DNA from: Modicisalibacter sp033446685
GTDB taxonomy: Bacteria > Pseudomonadota > Gammaproteobacteria > Pseudomonadales > Halomonadaceae
Length of the DNA stretch: 64,000 nucleotides
NCBI RefSeq assembly: GCF_033446685.1
Contig: NZ_JAWQLY010000002.1
Location: 124,001-188,000 of the forward strand
Direction: 5' to 3'
Part shown: piece after piece, positions 24,396 through 33,640 of the stretch
Layout of the letters: each line of letters begins with the position of its first letter
Numbering within the stretch: position 1 is the first letter of the stretch
The notes under the pieces: model-generated
Database searches by the model: none
Told to the model about the DNA's origin: nothing
The model's input: the letters and a program-made list of their open reading frames with translations, nothing else
Program-made: the position numbers and the translations under genes

Positions 24396-26618
24396 TCAGA
24401 GCGGCGTCAATTTGGCGAAGCCCAGCACCAGCCACTTGTCGCCTTCGCCCTCGAAGCTGACGTGCACCCGGGCGCGCTCGCCCTGCCCCTCGGCATTGAG
24501 GATCACCCCCTCGCCGAACAGCGGATGGCTGACCCGCTGGCCCAGCGACAGCGCGGGCAGGTCGTCGCCGGCCGAGACCGTGGCCTGCTGCGACAGCCCG
24601 CGTCCCACACGCGTCGCGGTGACCGGACGCGAGATCTGACCGCGCAGACGCACCTCCTCGAGCAGCTCCTCGGGCAGCTCGCGGATAAACCGCGACGGCC
24701 GCTGGAAGGTTTCCTTGCCGTGCAGACGGCGCATCTCGGCATGCGTCAGGTAGAGTTTGTGCATGGCGCGGGTCACGCCGACGTAGCACAGCCGGCGCTC
24801 CTCCTCCAGGCGGCCCGGCTCCTCCATCGACATCTTGTGCGGGAACAGCCCCTCCTCGACGCCGGCGACGAACACGATCGGGAACTCCAGGCCCTTGGCC
24901 GAGTGCAGGGTCATCAACTGCACGCAGTCCTCGAACTCGTCGGCCTCGTGATCGCCGGCGTTGAGCGCCGCCTCGGCGAGGAACGGCGCGAGCGCGGCAC
25001 TGCCCTCGCCGCTCTCCCCGAGACTCATGGCGTCGCCTTGGGTGAAGGCGCGCGCGGCGTTGACCAGTTCCTCGAGGTTCTCGACCCGCGCCTGGCCCTT
25101 CTCGCCCTTCTCGCTGCGGTGGTGCTCGACCAGCCCGGTGATCGCGTTGACGTGCTCGATGATCTCGTGGAGCCCCATGCCGGCGGTCTCGTTGTCGAGA
25201 CGCTCGATCAGGTTGGCGAAGGCCGTGAGCGCATTGCCGGCGCGGCCCTTGCAGGTGCCGTCGCTGACGCTGTCGTGCAGCGCCTGCCACAGCGAGACGC
25301 CGTGATCGCGGGCCCGCTCGCGCAGGATCTCCACCGTGCGGGTGCCGATGCCGCGCGCCGGCACGTTGATCACCCGCTCCAGCGAGGCATCGTCCTCGCG
25401 GTTGAGCAGCAGGCGCAGGTAGGCCAGCGCATTCTTGATCTCCAGGCGCTCGTAGAAGCGCTGGCCGCCGTAGATGCGATACGGCATGCCCTGGCGGATC
25501 AGCGTCTCCTCGAGCACTCGCGACTGGGCGTTGGAGCGATACAGGATCGCCACTTCGCGGCGGTTGAAGCCCTCGTCGACCTTGCCCTTGATGGTGTCGA
25601 CGATGAAGCGGGCCTCGTCCAGATCGTTGAAGCCGGCATACACCGAGATCGGCTCGCCCTTGGCACCGGCGGTCCACAACTCCTTGCCCATGCGACCGGC
25701 GTTGTGGCTGATCAGCGCGTTGGCGGCGTCGAGGATCGCGCTGGTCGAGCGGTAGTTCTGCTCGAGGCGCACGGTGCGGGTATTGGCGAACTCTTGCTCG
25801 AAGCGACGGATGTTCTCGACCCGCGCCCCGCGCCAGCCGTAGATCGACTGATCGTCGTCGCCGACCACGGTGAGCCCGGCGCTGTCGCCGGCGAGCAGCT
25901 TGAGCCAGGCGTACTGCAGGGTGTTGGTGTCCTGGAACTCGTCGACCAGCAGGTGGGCGAAGCGCTCACGGTAGTGGGCCAGCAGCCGTGGGTTGTCGCG
26001 CAGCAGCTCGAGGCTTCTAAGCAGCAGCTCGCCGAAGTCGACCAGCCCGCCGCGCTCGCAGGTCAGCTGGTAGCGTTCGTAGAGTTCGACCATCTGCCCC
26101 AGGTAGGCGTCGCCGTGGGTTTGCACCTGGTGCGGACGCAGGCCCTCCTCCTTGCAACCCGAGATGAAATGCTGCACCTGACGCGGCGGATAGCGCTCGT
26201 CGTCGATGTTGTGATCCTTGAGCAGGCGCTTGATCAGGCGCAACTGGTCGTCGCTGTCGATGATCTGGAAGTGCTGGGGCAGCCGTGCGTCCTGCCAGTG
26301 GGTACGCAGCAGGCGATGGGCGATGGAGTGGAAGGTACCGACCCAGGTGTTGCGCAGCGACAGGCCCAGCAGCGCCTCGAGGCGGGTGCGCATCTCGCGG
26401 GCCGCCTTGTTGGTGAAGGTCACGGCGAGAATGGCGTAGGGCGAGAGCTGCTCGACCTGCATCAGCCAGGCAATGCGGTGAACCAGCACCCGGGTCTTGC
26501 CCGAACCGGCACCGGCCAACACCAGCATGTTGCCCATCGGTGCGCTGACGGCCTCGCGCTGGGCCGGATTGAGATCGTCGAGAAGCGGCGAAACGTCGCC
26601 CGGCGAAACGTCGTCCAT
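24396..26618 (-). CDS. uvrD: DNA helicase II (UvrD)
   Basis: A 740-residue superfamily-1A helicase. Motifs in order: Q motif LNPAQREAVSAP, Walker A AGAGSGKT (near residue 35-42), motif Ia AVTFTNKAAREMRTRL, Walker B LLVDEFQDTN, motif III VVGDDDQSIYGWRGA, motif IV EQNYRST, motif V LMTLHSAKGLEFPIVFVAGVEEGLFP and motif VI EERRLCYVGVTRA. UvrD unwinds 3'-5' in nucleotide-excision and mismatch repair. The C-terminal Tudor-like tail (LSLGQRVSHPLFGEGVIL ... KWLVLGFAKLTPL) is intact. ATG 26618 (MDDVSPGD) is chosen over an upstream ATG because the Q motif sits at the usual distance. Confidence 0.96.
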   Translation of the reverse strand: MDDVSPGDVSPLLDDLNPAQREAVSAPMGNMLVLAGAGSGKTRVLVHRIAWLMQVEQLSPYAILAVTFTNKAAREMRTRLEALLGLSLRNTWVGTFHSIAHRLLRTHWQDARLPQHFQIIDSDDQLRLIKRLLKDHNIDDERYPPRQVQHFISGCKEEGLRPHQVQTHGDAYLGQMVELYERYQLTCERGGLVDFGELLLRSLELLRDNPRLLAHYRERFAHLLVDEFQDTNTLQYAWLKLLAGDSAGLTVVGDDDQSIYGWRGARVENIRRFEQEFANTRTVRLEQNYRSTSAILDAANALISHNAGRMGKELWTAGAKGEPISVYAGFNDLDEARFIVDTIKGKVDEGFNRREVAILYRSNAQSRVLEETLIRQGMPYRIYGGQRFYERLEIKNALAYLRLLLNREDDASLERVINVPARGIGTRTVEILRERARDHGVSLWQALHDSVSDGTCKGRAGNALTAFANLIERLDNETAGMGLHEIIEHVNAITGLVEHHRSEKGEKGQARVENLEELVNAARAFTQGDAMSLGESGEGSAALAPFLAEAALNAGDHEADEFEDCVQLMTLHSAKGLEFPIVFVAGVEEGLFPHKMSMEEPGRLEEERRLCYVGVTRAMHKLYLTHAEMRRLHGKETFQRPSRFIRELPEELLEEVRLRGQISRPVTATRVGRGLSQQATVSAGDDLPALSLGQRVSHPLFGEGVILNAEGQGERARVHVSFEGEGDKWLVLGFAKLTPL

Positions 26619-26693
26619 GGGATTGTTCGGGGGTGTCGAAATGGACGCCCAGCTTAGCATATCCCCCGCCAGTCAGTCCGACTGCCGGAACCG

Positions 26694-27557
26694 CTAGGCG
26701 TCTTGGTCCGGTTCGGGAAAGCGCAACGGATTGAGACTGCGCTTGACGGCCTTGAGCTGCTCGGTGAGATGCGGCCCGCGGGTCTTGGCCACGCCCACCG
26801 CGAGCACGTCGATCAGTACCAGATGGGCGATGCGTGAGCTCATCGGGGTATAGATCTCGGTGTCCTCGTGCACGTCGATGTACAGCGGCAGGCCGACTTC
26901 CTCGGCCAGCGGCGTATCGCTGGGACACAGGCCGATCACCGTGGCCCCGGTCTCGCGCGCCAGGCGCACGCTGTCGACCAGCGCACGGGTACGCCCGGTC
27001 TGCGAGATGGCCACCACCACGTCGCCCTCCTTGAGGGTCGCCGCCGACATGTTCTGCATGTGCGGATCGGCGTAGGCCGACGTCGATATCTGCAGCCGAA
27101 AGAACTTGTGCTGGGCATCGAAGGCCACCGCGCCCGACGCCCCGAAACCGTAGAATTCCACCCGGTTGGCCATCGCCAAGGCATTGACCGCCTTGCCCAG
27201 CGCCTCGTTGTCGAGGCGGTCGCGTATCGACAGCAGCGTGCCCACGGTGGAATCGAAGATGCTGTGGGAAAACTCGGCGACGCTGTCGCTGTCGTTCATC
27301 GAGAACTGGGCGAACTGGCTGCCGGTAGCCAGCATCTGCGCCAGCTTGAGCTTGAAGTCCTGGAAGCCGTCGCAGCCCAGCGCGCGGCAGAAGCGCACCA
27401 CGGTCGGCTCGCTGACCTTGGCCTCGGTGGCCAGATCGACGATGCGCATGTGGATGACTTCATCGGGGTTGCGCAGCACGAAGCGCGCGACCTTCTGCTC
27501 GGAGCGTCGGAACAGCTCCATGCGACGTCTCATTTCATCGAACAGGGCACGGCTCAC
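26694..27557 (-). CDS. hexR: HexR-type RpiR-family transcriptional regulator
   Basis: This 287-residue regulator has an N-terminal RpiR helix-turn-helix (SEQKVARFVLRNPDEVIHMRIVDLATEAKVSEPTVVRFCRALGCDGFQDFKLKLAQ) and a C-terminal SIS domain (VEFYGFGASGAVAFDAQHKFFRL ... GDVVVAISQTGRTRALVDSVRLA) that binds phosphosugars. HexR represses glucose and Entner-Doudoroff genes and responds to KDPG in pseudomonads and related bacteria. GTG 27557 is chosen because GAGGA lies 8 bp upstream and the protein then begins in the usual place; an upstream in-frame ATG adds 41 implausible residues. No glycolytic genes are adjacent, so the HexR name is by similarity. Confidence 0.82.
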   Translation of the reverse strand: MSRALFDEMRRRMELFRRSEQKVARFVLRNPDEVIHMRIVDLATEAKVSEPTVVRFCRALGCDGFQDFKLKLAQMLATGSQFAQFSMNDSDSVAEFSHSIFDSTVGTLLSIRDRLDNEALGKAVNALAMANRVEFYGFGASGAVAFDAQHKFFRLQISTSAYADPHMQNMSAATLKEGDVVVAISQTGRTRALVDSVRLARETGATVIGLCPSDTPLAEEVGLPLYIDVHEDTEIYTPMSSRIAHLVLIDVLAVGVAKTRGPHLTEQLKAVKRSLNPLRFPEPDQDA

Positions 27558-27783
27558 GGCGGGTTCCTCGGTGATGGCCTTGCGGCATGAAATAGTGCCC
27601 TGACAAGGGCGGGCTGGCGCTGGTTCGCGCGGGTCACGACCATGCCCGCTCAGGCTGACCGACCCTGCACTTGCAATCAAGCGTTAAAACGCCATTTCTG
27701 GACGTCAATGTCTCGCTTTTGTCAACTGGGGTATAGTAAAAAAGGTGTCGCAGTGACACCGCACGAAGAAAGGAGAGTCGATC

Positions 27784-27987
27784 ATGCCTAACGCAACGCA
27801 GCAGCTTGGCGCCGTGAAACGTGAACTCCTCGACATTTTCATGGACCTTGAGGTCGCCGATCACGAAACGCGCAAGAAGACCGCCGCCATTCGTTATCTC
27901 AGGGCCCGCCGCGGCATCGAGATGCATAACGAGATAAAGCGTCTGGAGCGCGATATCGCCGATTTCGATGATCTCGCGCTCCAGTGA
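27784..27987 (+). CDS. Small PA3496-family-like protein
   Basis: A 67-residue acidic/basic helical protein with AAIRYLRARRGIEMHNEIKRLERDIADFDDLALQ in its second half. This pattern (R-R-x-I-E-x-H-x-E-x-K-R-L ... D-F-x-D) resembles the short PA3496-type proteins annotated as envelope-integrity-associated in Pseudomonas; the function is not well established. A clear AGGAG ribosome-binding site precedes the ATG. A small hairpin (GGTGTC/GACACC, 27744-27760) lies in the leader, with a TATAGT-like -10 at 27732-27737. It is convergent with the NSS symporter. Confidence 0.6.
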   Translation: MPNATQQLGAVKRELLDIFMDLEVADHETRKKTAAIRYLRARRGIEMHNEIKRLERDIADFDDLALQ

Positions 27988-27996
27988 TTTATCCCG

Positions 27997-29358
27997 TTAC
28001 AAGCTGACGATAAACACCACGATGACCCCAAGCGGGGCGATGAAACGCGCGGCAAAGCGCCACAGTCCGAATGCCGTCTCCCCCATATTGAGGTTTTCGC
28101 GAACTTCCTCGCGGCTCATCCGCCAGCCGACGAAGATCACCGTTGCCAGACCGGTCAACGGCAGGATCAACTTGCTGGTGAAGTAGTCGAGCAGCGCGAA
28201 GATGGTCATGCCTTCGAACTTGGCGAACACACCCAGCGGCGCCACGTCGGCCCATACGTTGAACGACAGCACGGTGGCGATACCCAGCGCCCAGGTCGCG
28301 CCACCGGCGGTGAGCGTGGCGCCGACCCGCGACAGTGGCGTCTTCTCTTCGAGCCATTCGACGATCGGCTCCAACAGCGAGATAGCCGAGGTCCAGGCGG
28401 CGAACACCAGCAGGATGAAGAACAGCAAGCCGAAGAACCAACCGCCCGGCATATGACCGAAGGCCAGCGGCAACGTCTGGAAAATCAGGCCGGGTCCGGA
28501 GCCGGGGCTGAGGTCGTTGGCGAACACCACCGGAAAGATGGCCAGGCCCGCCATCAGCGCGATCGCCGTGTCCATCAGCACCACGATGATCGCGCTGCGT
28601 CCGATGTTGACCTCCTTAGGCAGGTAGGAGCCGTAAGCGATCATTATCCCCATGCCCAGGCTCAGGGTGAAGAAGGCGTGCCCCATCGCCGCGAGCACAC
28701 CGTCGCTGGACAGCTTGGAGAAATCGGGCGTGAATAGGTATGCCGCCCCTTCGGCGAAGGCGCCCGAGGCAGCAGCGTAGCCCACCAGCACGATCAACAG
28801 CACGACCAGGGTCGGCATCAGCGTCTTGGTCGCCCGCTCAAGGCCGCCGGTGACGCCGCCAAGCACCACGCCGATGGTCAGCACCATGAACAGACTGTGC
28901 CACAGCAGCAGCCGTAGGGGGCTAGCCAGCAAATCGCTGAAAAGCGCGCCGATCGCGTCGCCCTCGAGCCCGGTGAAGGTATTGACCGCACCCAGTTGAA
29001 TGTAAGCCAGCGCCCAACCGCCGATCACGCTGTAGAACGACAGGATCAGGTAAGCGCCGAGAATACCGAACACGCCAACCAGCACCCAGGCCGGGCTGCG
29101 CTTGAGCCGAGCGGTGAGCGAGGCCATCGTCGAGATAGGGTTGCGCTGCCCGATCCGCCCCAGTAGCCACTCGGACATCAGGATCGGAATGCCCACCAGC
29201 AAGATACACAACAGGTAAATGAGTACGAAGGCGCCGCCCCCGCTCTCTCCGGTCATGTAGGGAAACTTCCAGATATTGCCCAACCCGACGGAGGAACCCA
29301 CCGCCGCCAGGATAAAGGTCAGTCGCGACGACCATTGTGCGTGAAGCTGTTTAGCCAT
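27997..29358 (-). CDS. Sodium-dependent symporter, NSS/SNF family
   Basis: A 453-residue membrane protein with about 11 helices. It opens with WSSRLTFILAAVGSSVGLGNIWKFPYMTGESGGGAFVLIYLL, the TM1 signature of neurotransmitter:sodium symporters, where the unwound helix holds sodium and substrate. Helix 6 region FFTLSLGMGIMIAYGSYLPKE is also typical. Bacterial relatives (LeuT, MhsT, TnaT) import hydrophobic amino acids with sodium. The substrate here is unknown. Eleven helices rather than twelve is common among bacterial members. Single gene, with a 328-bp empty stretch upstream. Confidence 0.9.
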   Translation of the reverse strand: MAKQLHAQWSSRLTFILAAVGSSVGLGNIWKFPYMTGESGGGAFVLIYLLCILLVGIPILMSEWLLGRIGQRNPISTMASLTARLKRSPAWVLVGVFGILGAYLILSFYSVIGGWALAYIQLGAVNTFTGLEGDAIGALFSDLLASPLRLLLWHSLFMVLTIGVVLGGVTGGLERATKTLMPTLVVLLIVLVGYAAASGAFAEGAAYLFTPDFSKLSSDGVLAAMGHAFFTLSLGMGIMIAYGSYLPKEVNIGRSAIIVVLMDTAIALMAGLAIFPVVFANDLSPGSGPGLIFQTLPLAFGHMPGGWFFGLLFFILLVFAAWTSAISLLEPIVEWLEEKTPLSRVGATLTAGGATWALGIATVLSFNVWADVAPLGVFAKFEGMTIFALLDYFTSKLILPLTGLATVIFVGWRMSREEVRENLNMGETAFGLWRFAARFIAPLGVIVVFIVSL

Positions 29359-29686
29359 AACTCACCCTGAAGATACGTGTCGTCATCGATCGATCGGATG
29401 CGATGACGGCTTGTGCTTGTTGTGCCACGTCCCGCGCGTTGCGGATCGCGCAACGCTGGCCAGGGGCATGACAGGATCCATGAAAGCCAGCAGGATCTCT
29501 GCCGCGCGGCAGCGCCGCATCGTCGTGGCCCGGTAAGGCGTCAGGCGATGAAACGTGCCGGAGGACTACCGAAAAACGCCAAAATGAGCGCTTTTCAGCA
29601 AAGATCGCCATCGAGGCGAAAAAAGCCCGACAAAACTATCCGATGAGAGGACGAATGGCCAGTCCAAGCCGCCGTGATATGGCTAC
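29359..29686. other. Gene-free stretch with a hairpin, between the NSS symporter and DUF72 genes
   Basis: No convincing coding frame is seen in these 328 bp, which presumably hold the NSS promoter and the end of the DUF72 gene. An inverted repeat GCGTTGCG/CGCAACGC (29436-29443 with 29449-29456, 5-nt loop GATCG) stands out but lacks a T-run, so it may be an operator or leader hairpin. Confidence 0.5.
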
Positions 29687-30556
29687 TCAGAACAGATCCG
29701 CCTGGCGTTCGCCGGGAAATTCGCCAAGCGGCTTCAGGGTCGTCGCGGGCAGCCGCTCAGCCAATGCTCGCGCGAGTTCGGGAGCGCGGCGGTTGTCCGG
29801 TGTATGCACAAAGAGAAAAGGGGTTTTCCCCTGTTTTATCCACAGGTTCAGGCGCTCGATCCAGGGCGCGAAATACCGCTGATTGATGGCCGTGTCAAGA
29901 TGTCCGATAAAGCGGACGACCGGACGATCTCCTGTGGAGAGCACATGTAGCGGGCGTCGTGGCTTTTCGCCCTGAGCCTTGACCAGGCGAGTGTCGTCGC
30001 CGGGCGGCGTCGAAAACAGCGGTCTCACGTCGAGCATCACGCGGTCGGCACCGTGACTTATCAACAAGCGGTTGAGTTGCTGCTCGGCGTCCCCCTTGTG
30101 GAAAAATTCACTGGCTCTGACCTCGACGGCACAGGGAATATTCCGTGGCCAGCGCTCGAGCAATTCGGCCAACCGGGGCAACTCGTCGCTGCCGAAGTCA
30201 CGCGGCAATTGAATCATCAACGGCCCGAGCCGGTTCTCGAGAGGTGCCAGGCTGGCCAGAAACGCTGTCAGTTCCTCATCGATCGCCACCAGGCGCTTCT
30301 CGTGGGTCAGGCGTGCCGGCAGCTTGAAGCAGAAACGAAAGTGCGCCGGGGCCTGGCGCGCCCAGCCGGCCACGATGGATGCCCGCGGCGCTCCGCTGTA
30401 GAAGGTGGTGTTGCCTTCGACACTGCTGAAGAATCTCGCGTAGTCGGCGAGGAACGTCTCGCTCTTGGCGTGCCGCGGGTAGAGCCCACCGCGCCAGTCG
30501 GTGTTGGCCCACATGGGCAGTCCCAGATGAAGCCGGGGCTCGTTGCTCGTTGCCAT
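29687..30556 (-). CDS. DUF72 (YecE-like) protein
   Basis: A 289-residue protein of the DUF72/YecE family, which has a TIM-barrel-like fold and no settled function. Family features are LHLGLPMWANTDWRGGLYPRHAKSETFLADYARFFSSVEGNTTFYSGAP at the N-terminus, FRFCFKLPARLTHEKRL near residue 72 and the late WIKQGKTPFLFVHTPDN. The length is normal. It is divergent from mltA. A perfect TTATCCACA lies inside the coding region (29836-29844); since it is within the gene it may be coincidental. Confidence 0.85.
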   Translation of the reverse strand: MATSNEPRLHLGLPMWANTDWRGGLYPRHAKSETFLADYARFFSSVEGNTTFYSGAPRASIVAGWARQAPAHFRFCFKLPARLTHEKRLVAIDEELTAFLASLAPLENRLGPLMIQLPRDFGSDELPRLAELLERWPRNIPCAVEVRASEFFHKGDAEQQLNRLLISHGADRVMLDVRPLFSTPPGDDTRLVKAQGEKPRRPLHVLSTGDRPVVRFIGHLDTAINQRYFAPWIERLNLWIKQGKTPFLFVHTPDNRRAPELARALAERLPATTLKPLGEFPGERQADLF

Positions 30557-30674
30557 TGCTCACTCTCTCGCTTGCCGCAACCCTTGGCGTATAGCGTAAC
30601 GCATGGCTTGGCCTATAATCGCTGACGGCCGGCTGCTACCGGCCGCTTTCAGGAACGGAACAGAGGGAATCTGC

Positions 30675-31811
30675 GTGCGCAATCTGGCTATCGACTGGCG
30701 GCCGTCCGGCCTACCCCATAAATTCGGCTCACGCCTTGCTGGATTGTGTCTCGTGCTTCTGCTGGCCGCCTGTAGCAGCCGGCCCCCCTCGCCAACCCTG
30801 CCGCCCCCGTCGGCCGGCAATGGCCTCAGCGGACGGATGCAGCCGATGTCATGGCAGGCCCTGCCCGGCTGGCCACAGGACAATGCCATCAGTGCCTGGA
30901 GCGCCTTCCGTGCCAGCTGCACCCAACTGGCCGGCAAGCCCGCCTGGAACGGGATCTGCGCCGATGCCAGGCGCGTCGATCCGCTCGACAACCAGGCCAT
31001 CATCCGCTTCTTCGAGCAGCGCTTCGCGCCCCATCTGATGATCAACGACGACGGCTCGACCACCGGCACGATTACCGGCTATTACGAGCCGCGCCTACAG
31101 GGCTCGCTTCAGCGCCATGGACGCTATCAGGTACCGCTCTACCGCCTGCCTGAAGCCTGGGCGCAGAATCCCGACAAGACTCGCCCGGCGCGCGCCGAAT
31201 TGATGGCCTCGGGGGCGCTGCGCGGTCAGGAGCTGGTCTGGGTCGACGATCCGATAGAAGCCGCCTATCTGCAGATTCAGGGATCGGGACGTGTCGAGCT
31301 GGCCGAGGGCGGCGTGATGCGGGTGGGCTTTGCAGGCACCAATAATCAGCCGTTCCGCTCGTTCGCCCGGGCGCTGATCGATCGCGGCGAGATCACGCCC
31401 GGCAAGGCGACGCTCGCCGGCATACGAGACTGGGCGCGGCGCAACCCCCAGCAAGTCGATAGCGCCCTCGACGTCAATCCACGCATGGTGTTCTTCCAAT
31501 CGCGAGGCATCGATCCCCAGGTCACCAGCGAGGGCCCGGTCGGCGCGCTGGGCGTGCCACTGACTTCGCAGCGCAGCCTCGCCGTCGACCCTTCGCGCAT
31601 TCCGCTGGGGGCGCCGGTGTTCCTGGCGACCACGCAACCGCTCTCCGAGGAGCCGTTACGGCGCCTGATGGTCGCCCAGGATACCGGTAGCGCCATCAAG
31701 GGTTCGGTACGGGCTGATTTCTTCTGGGGTTATGGCGACGAAGCCGGCGAAAATGCCGGTCGTATGAAGCAGACCGGGCAGCTTTGGGTATTGATGCCCA
31801 GGACGCGCTGA
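30675..31811 (+). CDS. mltA: Membrane-bound lytic murein transglycosylase A
   Basis: A 378-residue lipoprotein with lipobox LLAAC (C33) after a basic N-terminus, then the MltA barrel: IRFFEQRFAPHLMINDDGSTTGTITGYYEPRLQGSLQ (family signature) and the 3D domain ending FLATTQPLSEEPLRRLMVAQDTGSAIKGSVRADFFWGYGDEAG, where catalytic Asp residues lie. It cleaves peptidoglycan between MurNAc and GlcNAc at the outer membrane. GTG 30675 with an AGAGGG ribosome-binding site is preferred; an upstream in-frame ATG adds 24 residues before the lipoprotein signal. Three 9-bp repeats (ACGCGCTGA) straddle the stop codon. Confidence 0.93.
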   Translation: MRNLAIDWRPSGLPHKFGSRLAGLCLVLLLAACSSRPPSPTLPPPSAGNGLSGRMQPMSWQALPGWPQDNAISAWSAFRASCTQLAGKPAWNGICADARRVDPLDNQAIIRFFEQRFAPHLMINDDGSTTGTITGYYEPRLQGSLQRHGRYQVPLYRLPEAWAQNPDKTRPARAELMASGALRGQELVWVDDPIEAAYLQIQGSGRVELAEGGVMRVGFAGTNNQPFRSFARALIDRGEITPGKATLAGIRDWARRNPQQVDSALDVNPRMVFFQSRGIDPQVTSEGPVGALGVPLTSQRSLAVDPSRIPLGAPVFLATTQPLSEEPLRRLMVAQDTGSAIKGSVRADFFWGYGDEAGENAGRMKQTGQLWVLMPRTR

Positions 31812-31854
31812 ACGCGCTGAACGCGCTCGTCGTTTAAATCGTCGCAGCCAGACG

Positions 31855-31885
31855 CAGGAACCGGGAGCCAAGCTCCCGGTTCCTG
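31855..31885. terminator. Bidirectional hairpin between mltA and the DUF3618 gene
   Basis: A perfect 13-bp stem CAGGAACCGGGAG / CTCCCGGTTCCTG (31855-31867 with 31873-31885) with a 5-nt loop separates two convergent genes. T-runs are short on both sides, but position and stem strength suit a shared terminator. Confidence 0.65.
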
Positions 31886-31926
31886 TTATCTGCCACTGGC
31901 CTGCCACTGGCGTCAATGGCTCGCCG

Positions 31927-33003
31927 TCAGCGGTTGCCGCCCGAGCGCGAATCGTCGCCATTCACGCCGGATCGCCGAGTCGTATTCGGCTCGGTCGCCT
32001 CCGCTGCGGAGCCGGGCGTGGTGCTCGATGGAGGAATTGCGCTAGAGGATGTCGTCCCCGTAGAGCCGCTCGAACCCCGGCTCGCCGTGTCACCACCGGC
32101 ACCGGATACGCCCATGCTGGAACTGTTGGTAGTGGCTTCCCTGGAGGCGCTGTCTCCGCCCGTTTTGGAAGCCCCACCAGTTCCGGAGCTCCCCGATTCC
32201 GAGGTATCCTGATTTTCTACCTGCTCGGCCTTTTCATGCACCTTGGCGCGGGCCTCCTCGGCATAACGCTCACCCTCTTCGGTCGCGCGATCGACCGCCT
32301 TGTCGCGTAACCCGCCCATGCGCTCATCTTCGGTGCGTGTCGAGGGCAACAGGCTGCCGATGGCCGCGCCGACGGCGATGCCCAGAGCGCCGGCCATCAC
32401 CGGGTGCTCCTTGATGAAGTGGGTCGTCTGCTGACCCAAGTTCTGCGCTCTGCTCGAGGCGCCATGCATGGCGTTTCGTGAACCGGCCCTGACCCGCGAG
32501 GTGCGCTCGCGCATGCCATCCGACATCTCCCGAGCTCGATCCTTGACGCTGCCGGACATATGCTGTGCCTTATCGGACATATGCTGTGCCTTTTCCTTGG
32601 CCGCGGCCGTGCGCCCGCGACCGTGTGAATCATTATCGCCCGTTGTACCTACCGGTTTGTTCGCGGTGCCTACCGGTTTCGAAGGGTAATAAGCCTCTAT
32701 GCCACGGGTCGCATTACCGGACTGGGGCCGGCTGTTCACACTGCGCTGCGATGACCATATCAACCAGCCCAGCCCCACGCTGGTAATCAAGAATGGGGCC
32801 GGATTCTGCTTGATGGTCTCGCTCAGGTTGGCTGCGAATTCGTTCGCTCCTCCATGACGCACGTAATCGAAGGTCCTGTTGATCAGTTGCTGAGGAGAAT
32901 ACCTCTCCTCGAGCTCTTCGAGAGACTCATCCAACCGCTCACGGTGCTGTGCGATATCCGCTTCGATCTCTTCGGGGTTACGCTGATTGCGCTGTTCGCT
33001 CAT
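31927..33003 (-). CDS. DUF3618-family membrane protein with long Ser/Thr-rich tail
   Basis: A 358-residue protein. The N-terminal part (NPEEIEADIAQHRERLDESLEELEERYSPQQLINRTFDYVRHGG) is the DUF3618 signature. A hydrophobic segment PFLITSVGLGWLIW lies near residue 73, and a second, glycine-rich one (AGALGIAVGAAIGSLLP) near residue 200. Between them are repeated short motifs (KAQHMSDKAQHMSG), and residues 265-358 are low-complexity Ser/Thr/Gly/Ala. The function is unknown; such proteins accompany holin-X proteins in stress-related clusters. Its start overlaps the stop of the holin-X-like gene by 4 bp, so the two are coupled. Confidence 0.75.
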   Translation of the reverse strand: MSEQRNQRNPEEIEADIAQHRERLDESLEELEERYSPQQLINRTFDYVRHGGANEFAANLSETIKQNPAPFLITSVGLGWLIWSSQRSVNSRPQSGNATRGIEAYYPSKPVGTANKPVGTTGDNDSHGRGRTAAAKEKAQHMSDKAQHMSGSVKDRAREMSDGMRERTSRVRAGSRNAMHGASSRAQNLGQQTTHFIKEHPVMAGALGIAVGAAIGSLLPSTRTEDERMGGLRDKAVDRATEEGERYAEEARAKVHEKAEQVENQDTSESGSSGTGGASKTGGDSASREATTNSSSMGVSGAGGDTASRGSSGSTGTTSSSAIPPSSTTPGSAAEATEPNTTRRSGVNGDDSRSGGNR

Positions 33004-33428
33004 TTCAGCTGCTCCTTAGCCTGGCTTTTGTGCCGTTTCGCCATTCCCTGGTCCTTCTGCAGACTAGCCATGGTCCTGTCGGGGGTCAGGTTAGTGGCCT
33101 TCAGCTTCTTCTTGCCGCCCTGAAGCATGATGAACCCGACGATGACCACGATCGCACCGACAATCAGTGCGGAAAGCCACATGGCTTGCACCACTATATT
33201 CAGACCGAACACTGCCGAGGCGAGCAAGACGAGAAACCCGCACAACAGAACACCACCACCCGCCGCGATCGAACCGACCCCCATGCCCAACTGCGAGGCC
33301 TTCTGGCGCATCTCGGCTTTGGCAAGCTCGACTTCATTACGAATGAGCGCGGTAATTTCCTGGGTCACATTTGAGATAAGTGAGCCGAATGAGCTGCCTT
33401 CCCGCGTATTTCCGTTCTCCGTATCCAT
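33000..33428 (-). CDS. Phage-holin-family (holin-X/DUF1469) protein
   Basis: This 142-residue protein has an N-terminal amphipathic stretch (SLISNVTQEITALIRNEVELAKAEMRQKASQLGMG) followed by two adjacent membrane helices (about residues 50-75 and 80-105), the DUF1469/holin-X plan. Despite the name, these are mostly chromosomal proteins of unknown role. A DUF3618 gene follows with a 4-bp ATGA overlap, the usual partnership. No phage genes lie nearby. Confidence 0.8.
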   Translation of the reverse strand: MDTENGNTREGSSFGSLISNVTQEITALIRNEVELAKAEMRQKASQLGMGVGSIAAGGGVLLCGFLVLLASAVFGLNIVVQAMWLSALIVGAIVVIVGFIMLQGGKKKLKATNLTPDRTMASLQKDQGMAKRHKSQAKEQLK

Positions 33429-33640
33429 ACTCTCTAGCCTCCCTGGCTATCCAATGAACCGTTCAAGCATTTCTAGCGCTTAGGGACCATCAGGCCCACT
33501 CACGAAACATCAGCACATCAGTCAAACCTGGACCGCCTATAGATAGCCTCTCGCTGGTCGTTTCATTCCGACGAAAACCGTCTTTCAGAAAACCGGTGTC
33601 CATGCGAACAGTGCTTGGCGAGTTTTCGACAAACGTCAGG

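Noticed and set aside
24462..26657. A ~730-codon open frame antisense to uvrD.
   Set aside because: uvrD has all helicase motifs in order; the antisense frame shows none.
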